Below, piece after piece: positions 1-7,790 of a DNA stretch of 13,800 bases. This DNA is from Legionellales bacterium UBA2469 (GTDB lineage: Bacteria > Pseudomonadota > Gammaproteobacteria > Legionellales > Legionellaceae), in contig DDPL01000058.1 of assembly GCA_002342175.1 (NCBI GenBank), positions 19,870 through 33,669 of the forward strand, written 5' to 3'. The notes under the pieces are model-generated. The model worked only from the letters and a program-made list of their open reading frames with translations. It ran no database searches and had not been told where the DNA came from. The translations under genes and the position numbers were made by a program. How positions within the stretch are numbered: the stretch's first letter is position 1; the number at the start of each line of letters is the position of its first letter.

Positions 1-694
1 GTAAACGCTCATCTTGAATAAATATCTGACAAGGACCATTGATTTGAGGAATGGATTCTCTTAATCGATAAAATCCAGCAATCGAAACCAATTCCGCATC
101 AAGTTGCGTACAAAAAATTCTGGCAGATTTATCACCCTTAATCCCGGCTAAGGCGCGCCCTCTTAAAGGACCATAGACGTGAATATTACCATCAGCCAAT
201 AACTCTGCCCCATGTCCAACAGACGCAATCACCACTAAATCTCCGCCCTTACCAACAATCTGTTGCCCAGAACGCACTGGCAAGGTGATAACTTTTGTAG
301 GTACCGTAATGGGCTCAGGAGTAGCTTTTGGCTTTTCTTTTGATTCTAAATTTTTATCTTGTGCAGAAGAGGCCTGAAACAACGGGAAAGATTCTTTAGA
401 TGCCAATTGAGATAGCCATTTCATCTGACCTTGTACGCCTATCGGATATAAATGATATTTTTTTAAAACCTCAAAATACGGACGTATAGAATCTAATGAA
501 GTATCCAGTAAAGCACAATCCAATACCACTGGAATTTTATTCAGCAACTTTGGTGCTTTATGAATGATACCTTGAATATTTTGTTCAAATGAAAGCAAAT
601 CGTCCTGAAGCAATTGCACAACAGTTACTGTATAAATTCGACCCTTTAATCGCAACACTTTCGTATTTGTTAAATTATCTACTGTCACCACCAT
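1..694 (-). CDS. minC: Septum site-determining protein MinC (3' end cut by window edge)
   Basis: MinC inhibits FtsZ ring assembly away from midcell and works at the membrane with MinD, while MinE sets its position. I translated the minus strand from ATG at 694 and obtained 231 residues, open to the left edge. An N-terminal domain (about residues 1-100) is followed by a Lys/Pro/Glu-rich linker and then the C-terminal beta-helix domain. The C-terminal domain carries the family stretches [42 protein letters not shown] and [14 protein letters not shown], which line up closely with E. coli MinC (231 aa). By comparison with E. coli only about 5-10 residues should be missing. A weak GAGGGT ribosome site precedes the ATG. 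minD and minE, normally next downstream, would lie left of the window. The gene is divergent from the acyl-CoA ligase. The family call is firm. Confidence 0.93.
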   Translation of the reverse strand, partial: MVVTVDNLTNTKVLRLKGRIYTVTVVQLLQDDLLSFEQNIQGIIHKAPKLLNKIPVVLDCALLDTSLDSIRPYFEVLKKYHLYPIGVQGQMKWLSQLASKESFPLFQASSAQDKNLESKEKPKATPEPITVPTKVITLPVRSGQQIVGKGGDLVVIASVGHGAELLADGNIHVYGPLRGRALAGIKGDKSARIFCTQLDAELVSIAGFYRLRESIPQINGPCQIFIQDERL

Positions 695-756
695 ACCCTC
701 AGGCTGTTTTTTTGTTTATACTAACACGAGCTTAAGAACAACAGAAGGCTTTCATC
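695..756. promoter_or_regulatory. Divergent promoter region between minC and fadD
   Basis: Both genes must be started from this 62-bp gap or from within the neighbouring coding sequence. A TATACT box on the plus strand (717-722) sits 34 bp before the fadD GTG. The same bases read on the minus strand give TAGTATAAA, a plausible -10 for minC, with TTGTTC 15 bp upstream as a poor -35. The two -10 boxes overlap almost completely, so transcription in the two directions could compete. Neither has a convincing consensus -35, so this is inference from short motifs. Confidence 0.35.
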
Positions 757-2406
757 GTGGATAAAGTTTGGTTAAGTCATTATCAATCAGGGATTCCTCA
801 TCACATTGAGCCCTTAAAATATGCAAACCTGGTTGATATGTTAAACAATAGCTGCAAAAAACATTCAGAAAAAACTGCGTTTATACATATGAATTTTGAA
901 TTATCATTTCAGAAATTTGAGTATTTGGTTCATCAATTCGCGGCTTTCTTACAACACCTGGGGCTAAAAAAAGGTGATCGTGTCGCTATTATGTTACCCA
1001 ACACACTACAATATCCCATCGCACTTTTTGGTATTTTGAAAGCAGGTCTTATCGTTGTGAATACCAATCCTCTTTATACCCCTCCAGAGGTTGCCCATCA
1101 ATTAAATGATGCTGGCGCAAAAGCCATTATTGTTTTAGAGAACTTTGCCCACACACTAGAACAAGCATTGCCAAATCTTCCACATTTAAACCATATCATT
1201 TTGACCAATGTTGGGGATACATTTCCTTGGGTCAAAAAACATTTAATCAATGGTATTATTCGATATGTTAAAAAAATGATACCCGAGTATAGCCTCCCCC
1301 AAGCCATTTCCTGGCAGGACTCCATTGATCATAACTATCGTTTTGTTGATGTTGAGATTGCACCGAATGACTTGGCCTTTATTCAATATACCGGTGGAAC
1401 CACCGGTATATCCAAAGGTGCGATGCTGTCTCATCACAATATGGTGGCCAATGTAATGCAAGCATCCACATGGATTTCACCCAAGGATTTTGGCAGCGAT
1501 GATCTCGTCGTGACTGCACTCCCCCTTTATCACGTTTTTTCTTTAACCGCCAATTGTTTGACTTTTTTACAACTTGGCGCACGAAACATGCTGATTACCA
1601 ATCCCCATGATTTAAATTTCTTTATTAAGCAAATCAAAAATTGTGGATTTACCGCATTCACCGGGGTCAACACACTTTTCAACATCTTATTACGCCATCC
1701 TAAATTTTCAAGTGTTGATTTTTCCAAACTTAAATTCACCCTATCAGGCGGTATGGCACTTCAATCGAGTGTTGCTGATAAATGGTTAGAAGTCACCAAC
1801 TCCCCAATTTTAGAAGCTTATGGGCTCACAGAAACCAGTCCTGCCATTTGTATTAATCCGATGAGTGTTCGTGAATTCAACGGTAGCGTGGGCTATCCAC
1901 TGCCTTCGACTGAAATCTCTTTAAGAGATGATCAAGGACGCGAAGTGCCATTTGGCGAAGCAGGTGAAATCTGTGTTCGTGGTCCACAAGTGATGAAGGG
2001 TTACTGGCAACATCCCCAAGAAACCCAAGCGATTTTCTATGAGGACGGTTTCTTAAAAACAGGAGACATTGCGAAATTTGGCAAAGATGATATGGTTTTT
2101 CTTGTTGACCGTAAAAAAGATATGATATTGGTTTCTGGTTTTAATGTTTATCCCAATGAAGTTGAAAAGGTTATTGGAATGTTACCTGGTGTTCTCGAGG
2201 TTGGCGTGATTGGTGTGACAGTGGACGGCACCAGTGAAAAAGTAAAAGCTTGCATTGTAAAAGCCGACCCCAAACTTACCGAACAAGATGTTCGACAACA
2301 CTGTAAACAGTACCTTACCGCTTATAAGGTCCCAAAAATTGTTGAATTTTACGACCAATTACCGAAATCAAATGTGGGTAAAATTTTAAGGCGAGAGTTG
2401 CGTTAA
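757..2406 (+). CDS. fadD: Long-chain fatty acid--CoA ligase (FadD type)
   Basis: This AMP-forming acyl-CoA synthetase activates long-chain fatty acids with ATP and CoA, probably at the inner face of the membrane, for beta-oxidation or lipid synthesis. The protein is 549 residues, close to E. coli FadD (561). Adenylate-forming motifs appear in order: the P-loop YTGGTTGISKGAM at 211-223, YGLTETSP at 355-362, the TGD motif at 435-437, and DRKKDMILVSGFNVYP at 451-466, whose GFNVYPNEVE form is typical of FadD. The likely catalytic lysine is K542 in SNVGKILRREL at the C-terminus. The start is GTG, supported by AAGG about eight bases upstream and by an N-terminus that aligns with the family. It stands alone, divergent from minC and followed by a terminator. 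Substrate chain length cannot be read from sequence, so a medium-chain ligase is possible. Confidence 0.93.
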   Translation: MDKVWLSHYQSGIPHHIEPLKYANLVDMLNNSCKKHSEKTAFIHMNFELSFQKFEYLVHQFAAFLQHLGLKKGDRVAIMLPNTLQYPIALFGILKAGLIVVNTNPLYTPPEVAHQLNDAGAKAIIVLENFAHTLEQALPNLPHLNHIILTNVGDTFPWVKKHLINGIIRYVKKMIPEYSLPQAISWQDSIDHNYRFVDVEIAPNDLAFIQYTGGTTGISKGAMLSHHNMVANVMQASTWISPKDFGSDDLVVTALPLYHVFSLTANCLTFLQLGARNMLITNPHDLNFFIKQIKNCGFTAFTGVNTLFNILLRHPKFSSVDFSKLKFTLSGGMALQSSVADKWLEVTNSPILEAYGLTETSPAICINPMSVREFNGSVGYPLPSTEISLRDDQGREVPFGEAGEICVRGPQVMKGYWQHPQETQAIFYEDGFLKTGDIAKFGKDDMVFLVDRKKDMILVSGFNVYPNEVEKVIGMLPGVLEVGVIGVTVDGTSEKVKACIVKADPKLTEQDVRQHCKQYLTAYKVPKIVEFYDQLPKSNVGKILRRELR

Positions 2407-2475
2407 AAAAGCCCCGAGGAAAAGGGCGTTGGGACTTTCGCATTTTCAAGTGTTATGGGCATATACGATGGACAT

Positions 2476-2504
2476 CCACCCCGTTTAATTAAGGGTGGTT
2501 TTTT
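2476..2504 (+). terminator. Rho-independent terminator after fadD
   Basis: A perfect 6-bp stem, CCACCC (2476-2481) and GGGTGG (2493-2498), encloses an 11-base loop and is followed directly by six T. It lies 70 bp after the fadD stop codon and is the best intrinsic terminator in the window. A looser GC-rich fold just after the stop codon (2411-2426) has no T-run and is less likely to terminate. Confidence 0.72.
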
Positions 2505-2513
2505 GTGGCTTCC

Positions 2514-2561
2514 AAACCATATCGCTCACTTTACAAGCTGGCTCCGTGAGCCACATGGTTT
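2514..2561. repeat. Nested inverted repeat (stem within a stem)
   Basis: An outer pair, AAACCAT (2514-2520) and ATGGTTT (2555-2561), encloses an inner perfect hairpin, TGGCTC-CGT-GAGCCA (2539-2553). Together they could fold into a two-part stem in RNA or extrude in DNA. It lies between the fadD terminator and the IS50-like relic and no coding frame crosses it convincingly. Its role is unknown. It could be part of a mobile-element end or the remnant of a small RNA. Confidence 0.4.
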
Positions 2562-2595
2562 ACCAAAATGCGGCGAAAAGCCCCTGGATTCATCC

Positions 2596-2965
2596 CATAA
2601 GTATCTACACAAATATAAAAAAATAAATTTTAATATGTGGTTTTATTAATTGACGTTGAATAATAATATAAATGGATTTAGAACCTCGTTTGGTACGTCG
2701 ATACCATCAATTGGTTAGGTCTCATATGATGACAAGTGATTTATTATTCGATGTCGACGTAACAGTCGCATTGAATACCAAGGCAAATCTTTGAGAGTCG
2801 ATGAATTGGCAAAACTGTTACTATTTTCTCATGTAAAAACGATTCAGTAAAACGACAAAAGGCTTTTCTTTATTTAGCTGAAACGGAAGTCTCTATCACA
2901 CGCGCCGCTAAACCCAAAAGACTTGAGAATGGTAAGCGAAAAATGACAAAGGGTGATGCTATTAA
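2596..2965 (+). mobile_element. Relic of an IS50/Tn5-like element, left end and fragments
   Basis: The 19 bases at 2596-2614 end in TACACAAAT and resemble the outside end of IS50-type elements, which finish in TACACAAGT. The transposase-like ATG lies 58 bp inside this end. The right portion stops exactly at the terminal repeat of the IS4-family element at 2966, so that insertion, or a deletion associated with it, removed the rest. The match of the end sequence is from memory of the IS50 terminus and is partial. Confidence 0.45.
2672..2965 (+). pseudogene. IS4-superfamily (IS50-like) transposase fragment, internally deleted
   Basis: Three pieces of one transposase can be read in three successive frames. 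The first, from ATG 2672, gives MDLEPRLVRRYHQLVRSHMM, resembling the N-terminus of Tn5-like transposases, and runs into a stop at 2792. The second, from about 2767, gives IEYQGKSLRVDELAKLL and SHVKTIQ, which looks like a middle segment of the same family, so roughly the first half of the protein has been deleted between the pieces. The third, from 2853, gives RQKAFLYLAETEVSITRAAK and ends at the IS4-family boundary. No complete catalytic triad remains, so it cannot make transposase. The family assignment rests on recalled resemblance. The fragmented state is directly visible. Confidence 0.55.
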
Positions 2966-4425
2966 CTGAAAACTCCCCAAAATTTTAAAAGTGAGGTATA
3001 CTCTGCGTTTTTGAGATAACCATCAATAACAAGGTAGTGTAGATGTGTATGTTGTTGTTAAAATTTAGTGAAGGATTATTAGCCAAGCTCAACTCAAAAG
3101 TTGCTAAAAAAAAATACGCAGTTGCTATTATCGAGAATATTGGGGTCTGGTAGTTGTAAGTTATTTAAAATCACTGAAAATAAAAATGAGTATAAGCGAT
3201 TGAAACGTACTTTATCAAAAGAAAATAAATTAGGTTACTTAGATGAAACTTTAGTCAATGACACCCTAATGGGTGAAGCGTTAAGGAAACTATCATCGAC
3301 CAATGAAATATATTTACTTCATGACCCCTCTGATATTCGCAAACCACATTCCAAAGAAACTGAACATTTAGGTAAGGTTTTAGATTTAAACCATCGAGTG
3401 ATTAATGGCTTTAGTAGTTATAACGTGATTGCCGTGACCCCATTTAATAAAGAAGTTCATTTATTATCACACGAGCTATACAGCAATAAATCACCATCAT
3501 TTCTTAAAGCGGAATATGTAAAAAAGCTTCAGTCGAATAAGGATTTTCTTGAAAAAGAAGATGCATTAAAAGTGTATGAGTCGGGAAAATGGTTTAATAA
3601 AAAAACCTTAGCTCAATCAACGATTCAAAAGACTAGTACTGCATTCAAAAGCAATAATCCGGCATCAAAAATCACTCATATTTTAGACAGAGAGTTTGAT
3701 GATGAGGACTATTTTTCTTTTATCAAGGACTTAGGCGATGAATTTGTCATTCGAGCCAAAAAAACCAGAAATGCAATCAATACCGAAGAATCAGAAGAGA
3801 AAAAAGTCAAACTCATATCATCTGTATTTGAAAATCAACATGTTTTCCATATTCAAAAAACAAAGCTAAATAAGAAGATTTACCAAGATGTAACGCTAAT
3901 TGTTCAATGGAAATTTTATTGGAGCTATACGGCGGTAAAAATCACTTTGCAAGATAGAAATCAAAAAAAAATCTTTGCAAATCCAATGCTACTCATGACC
4001 AATAAAACTATCAAAACAGCAGAGGACGCCCATTTGGTCTACCAAATTTATTTGAAACGTTCACGTATTGAATGCGTGTTTAAATTTCTAAAAGATGGAA
4101 TGGGATGGGAAGATATACAGATTCAAGATTTTCAGGGCATTCAAAACTTACTATCCATTTGTTTTTTTCTTGCTGCTTATTTGTATGAAATTAAGGAGCA
4201 GGACGTCCATGATGATTTTATTATTTTGCTTGCTAAAATAGGCGGAGGTAAAGGCGTTGTGTCTCGGCATTATATTTTTCATGGCATACAAAAAGTTGGT
4301 AGATAAACATCGTATTGATAGAATCTTGGAAGAAGAAAAAGTTTCCCAACAGACTATGGAGGATATGTTTACCTTTGGGGGCATATGCTATGACTTTTGA
4401 ATTCGATTTTTTGGGGAGTTTTCAG
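2966..4425 (+). mobile_element. IS4-family insertion sequence with intact ends, 1460 bp
   Basis: The left end starts CTGAAAACTCCCCAAAA at 2966 and the reverse complement of the right end (finishing at 4425) starts with the same 17 bases. After a short divergent stretch both also contain AAAAGT. The length of 1460 bp and the single transposase fit the IS4 family. I see no matching direct repeat in the bases just outside the two ends (TGCTATTAA on the left, GGTAATAGT on the right). Simple insertion would have left one, so deletion or recombination after insertion is likely. The left flank is a transposase relic and the right flank is an unrelated truncated gene. Confidence 0.88.
3043..4400 (+). 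pseudogene. IS4-family DDE transposase, frame shifted at two A-runs (main frame 3101-4306)
   Basis: The main frame (401 codons if started at TTG 3101) carries the DDE core: HDPSDIRKPHSK near residue 75 with the first Asp, HILDREFDDEDYF with the second, and YLKRSRIECVFKFLKDG. The last fits the IS4 signature Y-(2)-R-(3)-E-(6)-K exactly. Two joins are odd. Upstream, ATG 3043, preceded by AAGG, opens a frame reading MLLLKFSEGLLAKLNSK. It would fuse smoothly to the main frame if the run of nine A at 3106-3114 were eight. Downstream, after the main-frame stop at 4304-4306, a +1 frame continues LVDKHRIDRILEEEKVSQQT to TGA 4400, as if the A5 run at 4290-4294 had gained one base. The full protein would be about 451 residues. 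The catalytic residues all lie in the main frame, so activity through slippage at A9 cannot be excluded. Confidence 0.85.
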
Positions 4426-4698
4426 GGTAATAGTATATCTCAAAGTGTATCAGTACCAGTTAGTGGAAACTATACCTTTTCTTTTTGGCTCGCTTCTAGT
4501 GGTGCAACTCCCAATGGTTTCAAAGCTTATATTGGAGGTACAAAAGTACTTGATCAATTTAATATGACAAACTCAGCTTGGATTCAATATAGTTACCCCA
4601 TTTATCTAAACGCTGGTTCAACTACAGTTGTATTTGAAGCGTTTGATAATCCTTCCTTTTGGGAATTAACTGTAATTTCGCTGATTCCCACAACTTGA
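4426..4698 (+). pseudogene. 3' remnant of a beta-sandwich or lectin-like protein gene, cut by the IS
   Basis: The open frame continues into the IS right end (an ATG at 4390 falls inside the element). Only the sequence after 4425 belongs to the original gene, about 90 codons up to TGA 4698. It reads as alternating polar and hydrophobic strands with many Ser, Thr, Gly and aromatic residues: SISQSVSVPVSGNYTFSFWL, GFKAYIGGTKVLDQF, AGSTTVVFEAFDNPSFWEL. This pattern is typical of jelly-roll carbohydrate-binding or extracellular adhesin-like domains in proteobacteria. I do not recognise a specific family. The N-terminal part, including any signal peptide, is missing from the window, so the gene is almost certainly dead. 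There are no cysteines and no membrane segment in what remains. Confidence 0.6.
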
Positions 4699-4753
4699 AA
4701 TTTTTTAATGCAGTTGTTAAAAATTCTATATTTTTTAGTAGATTCAAATCGAC

Positions 4754-4782
4754 TTGTCCTTGTATAGGGATTCAATTAATAT
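4754..4782 (+). promoter_or_regulatory. Candidate sigma-70 promoter of the valine-degradation operon
   Basis: TTGTCC (4754-4759) and TAATAT (4777-4782) are separated by 17 bp, which would start transcription about 30 bp before the first gene. A TATACA three bases further on is an alternative -10. The match is fair, and the position between a dead gene and the operon suits a promoter. Confidence 0.5.
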
Positions 4783-4820
4783 ACAATCTTGAAGTTATTG
4801 CTGATACATAAGGATTTGAG

Positions 4821-5972
4821 ATGTTTAAATTGACTGAAGAACAGTCGGCAATCGTGGATATGGTTTCTTCTTTTAGTGAAGAACATATTTGGCCTTTCGC
4901 GCCAGAGTGGGATATGAAAGCCCATTTTCCTCGCGATGCTCTCGAACAAGCGGCTGCATTAGGATTGGCTGGACTTTTTGTCAAAGAAGATATTGGGGGA
5001 ATTGGTTTAAGTCGCTTGGATGGGGCGCTCATCTTTGAACAACTTGCTACAGGTTGTGCCAGTACCAGTGCCTTTTTATCGATTCATAACATGGTCGTCG
5101 CACTCATTGATAAATATGCTAAACCGGAGGTACGATTAGAATGGGGGCCACGCCTAACATCTTTCCAAGCGGTTGGCAGTTATTGTCTTACCGAACCAAG
5201 TTCAGGATCAGATGCGGCATCATTAAAAACCCGTGCAATTGATCAAGGCGATCATTACCTTGTTAACGGAAGCAAAGCATTTATATCTGGTGCAGGTATT
5301 AGTGATGTTTACGTTTGCATGGTCAGAACCGGTGAAGAAGGGTACAAAGGCATCTCATGTTTATTGATTCCCAAAGATTTACCAGGGGTGCGATTCGGTC
5401 AAAAAGAAATAAAAATGGGATGGCGCAATCAACCTACAGCGATGGTTTATTTTGAAGACTGCAAAGTACCTAAATCACATTTAATGGGTGAATTGGGTAT
5501 GGGATTTCGTTACGCACTTGGTGCGCTAAACGGTGGACGTATTAATATTGCTGCTTGTTCGTTGGGTGGCGCAAAAAGAGCCATGATGTTGGTGGAACGC
5601 TATATGAAAGAGCGCACACAATTTGGTCGTGAGTTAGCTCAGTTTCAAGCGCTACGTTTTAATTTTTCAAAAATGCTCATGGATTATGAAGCATCCAAAG
5701 GCATGCTAATGCGGGCTGCCAATCTGTATGACGCGGGGGATGCACAAGCCCCTCGATTTTGTGCCATGGCGAAGCATTTTGTAACAGAGCACTGTACCCA
5801 AATTGTCAATAAAGCGCTTCAATTACATGGGGGATATGGCTATTTACATGATTACCACGTTGAGCGCATATATCGTGATCTGCGTGTTCATGAAATATTA
5901 GAAGGCAGCAATGAAATCATGTGTGAAATCATTGCTAAAAGTGTTTTTGATGATGAACTGGCATGGCGCTAA
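4821..5972 (+). CDS. Isobutyryl-CoA dehydrogenase (ACAD8-like acyl-CoA dehydrogenase)
   Basis: This FAD flavoprotein would oxidise isobutyryl-CoA to methacrylyl-CoA in valine breakdown, passing electrons to electron-transfer flavoprotein. The protein is 383 residues, normal for the family. CLTEPSSGSDAAS at 122-134 and NGSKAFISGAG at 149-159 are the FAD and substrate signatures. QLHGGYGYL and RDLRVHEILEGSNEIM close the protein, with the catalytic base expected at E361. The stretches ATGCASTSAFLSIHNM and LNGGRINIAACSLG match the isobutyryl-CoA dehydrogenase branch better than general short-chain enzymes, as far as I can recall human ACAD8. The two following genes encode the next two valine steps, which supports the substrate call. 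The start ATG has AAGGA six bases upstream. It is the first gene of the operon, nine bases before the next one. A 2-methylbutyryl-CoA role is the main alternative. Confidence 0.88.
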   Translation: MFKLTEEQSAIVDMVSSFSEEHIWPFAPEWDMKAHFPRDALEQAAALGLAGLFVKEDIGGIGLSRLDGALIFEQLATGCASTSAFLSIHNMVVALIDKYAKPEVRLEWGPRLTSFQAVGSYCLTEPSSGSDAASLKTRAIDQGDHYLVNGSKAFISGAGISDVYVCMVRTGEEGYKGISCLLIPKDLPGVRFGQKEIKMGWRNQPTAMVYFEDCKVPKSHLMGELGMGFRYALGALNGGRINIAACSLGGAKRAMMLVERYMKERTQFGRELAQFQALRFNFSKMLMDYEASKGMLMRAANLYDAGDAQAPRFCAMAKHFVTEHCTQIVNKALQLHGGYGYLHDYHVERIYRDLRVHEILEGSNEIMCEIIAKSVFDDELAWR

Positions 5973-5981
5973 GGAAAAAAT

Positions 5982-6752
5982 ATGGATATTTTACAAACGC
6001 AACTTCACAACAACATCATGATTTGTCGATTGAATCGTCCCGAACGTCTCAATGCTTTAAGCGCTGATTTATTACAAATGTTAGAAAATGCTTTTAGTGA
6101 TATTCGACAAAATTCATCTATTCGAGCCGTTTTATTGGTAGGTAATGGAAAATCCTTTTGTGCCGGAGCGGATATCAATCGATTGGCCGAATGCAATGGG
6201 ATGACGGGTTATGATTTTGCAGTTGCAGGACAGCAAGTAATGAATCGAATCGAGAAACTTGGAAAACCAGTACTTGCCGCATTGCATGGTCATGTTTTAG
6301 GTGGTGGGTGTGAATTAGCAATGTCAGCGCATTTACGTATGGCGCACAAAGACACCTTTTTAGGCCAACCTGAAGTGAAATTAGGTGTTATTCCAGGTTT
6401 TGGCGGCACACAGCGATTATCGCGATTGGTGGGGCGTGCGCGTGCGTTAGATTTGTGTTTATCCGGCCGATTTATTGATGCACAAACAGCGCTCGATTGG
6501 GGGTTGGTCAATGCGGTGTTTAATGATAACGTAGAAGAACATGCCCTCGAGTATTTAAAAAAACTGGTTGAATTACCTGCCAGTGCTCTGCAAGGTGTAT
6601 TAGACAGCATTTTAGTCGGCAATGATTTGGGTATGCCAGAGGCTTTAGAAATAGAGGCTTTGCAATTTACGAAGTGTTGTACAACAGAAGATAAAAAAGA
6701 AGGTGTAACGGCCTTTCTTGAAAAACGTTCTCCCATTTTTAAAGGAAAATGA
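5982..6752 (+). CDS. Enoyl-CoA hydratase (methacrylyl-CoA hydration step)
   Basis: This crotonase-fold hydratase most likely converts methacrylyl-CoA to 3-hydroxyisobutyryl-CoA, given its place between the dehydrogenase and the hydrolase. The protein is 256 residues, the usual length. The oxyanion-hole region FCAGADI is at 59-65 and LGGGCELAM at 106-114. Two glutamates, E111 (GGGCEL) and E131 (GQPEVKLGVIPGFGG), sit where the catalytic pair of rat mitochondrial enoyl-CoA hydratase (Glu144 and Glu164) lies. The C-terminal EGVTAFLEKRSPIFKGK is the typical hydratase tail. The preceding stop codon provides its ribosome site (AAGGA at 5971-5975), and the next gene begins one base after its stop, so all three are probably co-translated. 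A general short-chain enoyl-CoA hydratase serving beta-oxidation is the alternative. Confidence 0.9.
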   Translation: MDILQTQLHNNIMICRLNRPERLNALSADLLQMLENAFSDIRQNSSIRAVLLVGNGKSFCAGADINRLAECNGMTGYDFAVAGQQVMNRIEKLGKPVLAALHGHVLGGGCELAMSAHLRMAHKDTFLGQPEVKLGVIPGFGGTQRLSRLVGRARALDLCLSGRFIDAQTALDWGLVNAVFNDNVEEHALEYLKKLVELPASALQGVLDSILVGNDLGMPEALEIEALQFTKCCTTEDKKEGVTAFLEKRSPIFKGK

Positions 6753-6753
6753 T

Positions 6754-7767
6754 ATGGTCATTTGCGAAATCCTTGGGCAAGTTGGCTTTTTAACTTTAGA
6801 TAGAGCATCAGCATTAAATGCCTTATCTGTCGCGATGATAGAGTCGATTTATCATACATTATTAGATTGGCAAGAAAACCCTGCCGTAAAAGTGGTGGTT
6901 ATTCGTTCTAAAGATTCAAAAGTGTTCTGTGCAGGGGGAGATATTCGAGCCTTGTATCATCATCGTCAAGAGCCAATTGCTGATCGCCTAGGGTTTTTTG
7001 CAAAAGAATATCAGATGAACTTATTACTCAATAAGTTTGGTAAACCTATTCTAACCTTTATGAATGGTGTGACCATGGGGGGAGGTGTAGGTTTAGGCAT
7101 GCATGTGGCATTTCCCATTGCAGGAGAAAATATGTTGTTTGCAATGCCGGAAACAGCAATTGGATTGTTTCCTGATGTTGGGGCAAGTTATATTTTAAAT
7201 CGACTACCCAATGCCTGGAAAAACTATGTTGCAGTATTTGGTGGCCGTTTAAATGCTGCTGAACTGGTATCCCATTGCTTGGTTTATGGATGTATTGCAT
7301 CGCATCAATGGGAACAAGTGTGGCAAAAACTGATGGAATTTAAGTTTAATCATCAAGTCTTTGAACAAGTCCAGGGAATCTTGCAACCTTATATACAAGA
7401 AATGCCAGCGATTCATGAGCCCATGCTTGAGTTTTGGCGTTTTAATGCGGATTCATTTTATGATCTCATGGAGAATATTGAACAATCGCCAATACCTCAA
7501 TTTAATGAACTGCAACAAAAAATTCCGAGCTTAAGTCCATTAAGTATGGTTGTGACATTTGAACAGATGAAATTAACACATGGCATGACACTTGAGCAAT
7601 GTTTAGAACTGGATATGCGATTGTTAAAGCATTTTTTACAGTCATCGGATTTATATGAAGGCATCCGAGCTATGTTAATTGATAAAGATAAACATCCGCA
7701 TTGGCAAAATAGCGATTGGAAGGAAGTGCCTTATGGTACGGTACAAGAAATTTTATTTGCATCCTGA
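6754..7767 (+). CDS. 3-hydroxyisobutyryl-CoA hydrolase
   Basis: This crotonase-superfamily thioesterase hydrolyses 3-hydroxyisobutyryl-CoA to free 3-hydroxyisobutyrate, removing the CoA before the dehydrogenase step of valine breakdown. From ATG 6754 the protein is 337 residues. The hallmark FCAGGDIRALY is at 58-68 and MGGGVGLGMH at 108-117. MPETAIGLFPDVGASY at 131-146 is near-diagnostic for this hydrolase, with E133 and D141 at the positions proposed as catalytic. A longer version starting at 6718 would overlap the hydratase and lacks a ribosome site. ATG 6754 has AAAGGA seven bases upstream and leaves a 1-bp gap, so I chose it. It is the last gene of the operon. The next pathway genes, 3-hydroxyisobutyrate dehydrogenase (mmsB) and methylmalonate-semialdehyde dehydrogenase (mmsA), are not here. 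Confidence 0.92.
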   Translation: MVICEILGQVGFLTLDRASALNALSVAMIESIYHTLLDWQENPAVKVVVIRSKDSKVFCAGGDIRALYHHRQEPIADRLGFFAKEYQMNLLLNKFGKPILTFMNGVTMGGGVGLGMHVAFPIAGENMLFAMPETAIGLFPDVGASYILNRLPNAWKNYVAVFGGRLNAAELVSHCLVYGCIASHQWEQVWQKLMEFKFNHQVFEQVQGILQPYIQEMPAIHEPMLEFWRFNADSFYDLMENIEQSPIPQFNELQQKIPSLSPLSMVVTFEQMKLTHGMTLEQCLELDMRLLKHFLQSSDLYEGIRAMLIDKDKHPHWQNSDWKEVPYGTVQEILFAS

Positions 7768-7790
7768 TTAAACATTATTTGTTACTAAAA

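Noticed and set aside
2455..2649. Small plus-strand frame after fadD (64 codons)
   Set aside because: It overlaps the fadD terminator and the IS50-like end, has no ribosome site and no protein-like composition.
4151..4384. Minus-strand frame opposite the IS4 transposase end
   Set aside because: Shadow of the transposase C-terminus with no independent support.
4698..4735. AT-rich inverted repeat after the truncated beta-sandwich gene as a terminator
   Set aside because: The arms are almost pure A/T with a length mismatch, so they are expected by chance in this AT-rich gap.
6290..6736. Long minus-strand frame (148 codons) opposite the enoyl-CoA hydratase
   Set aside because: It is a mirror of a conserved coding sequence, rich in Ser, Pro and Cys, with no family resemblance.
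6718..6753. Upstream start for the 3-hydroxyisobutyryl-CoA hydrolase
   Set aside because: It would overlap the hydratase's last 12 codons and add residues not found in the family. ATG 6754 has a proper AAAGGA site.
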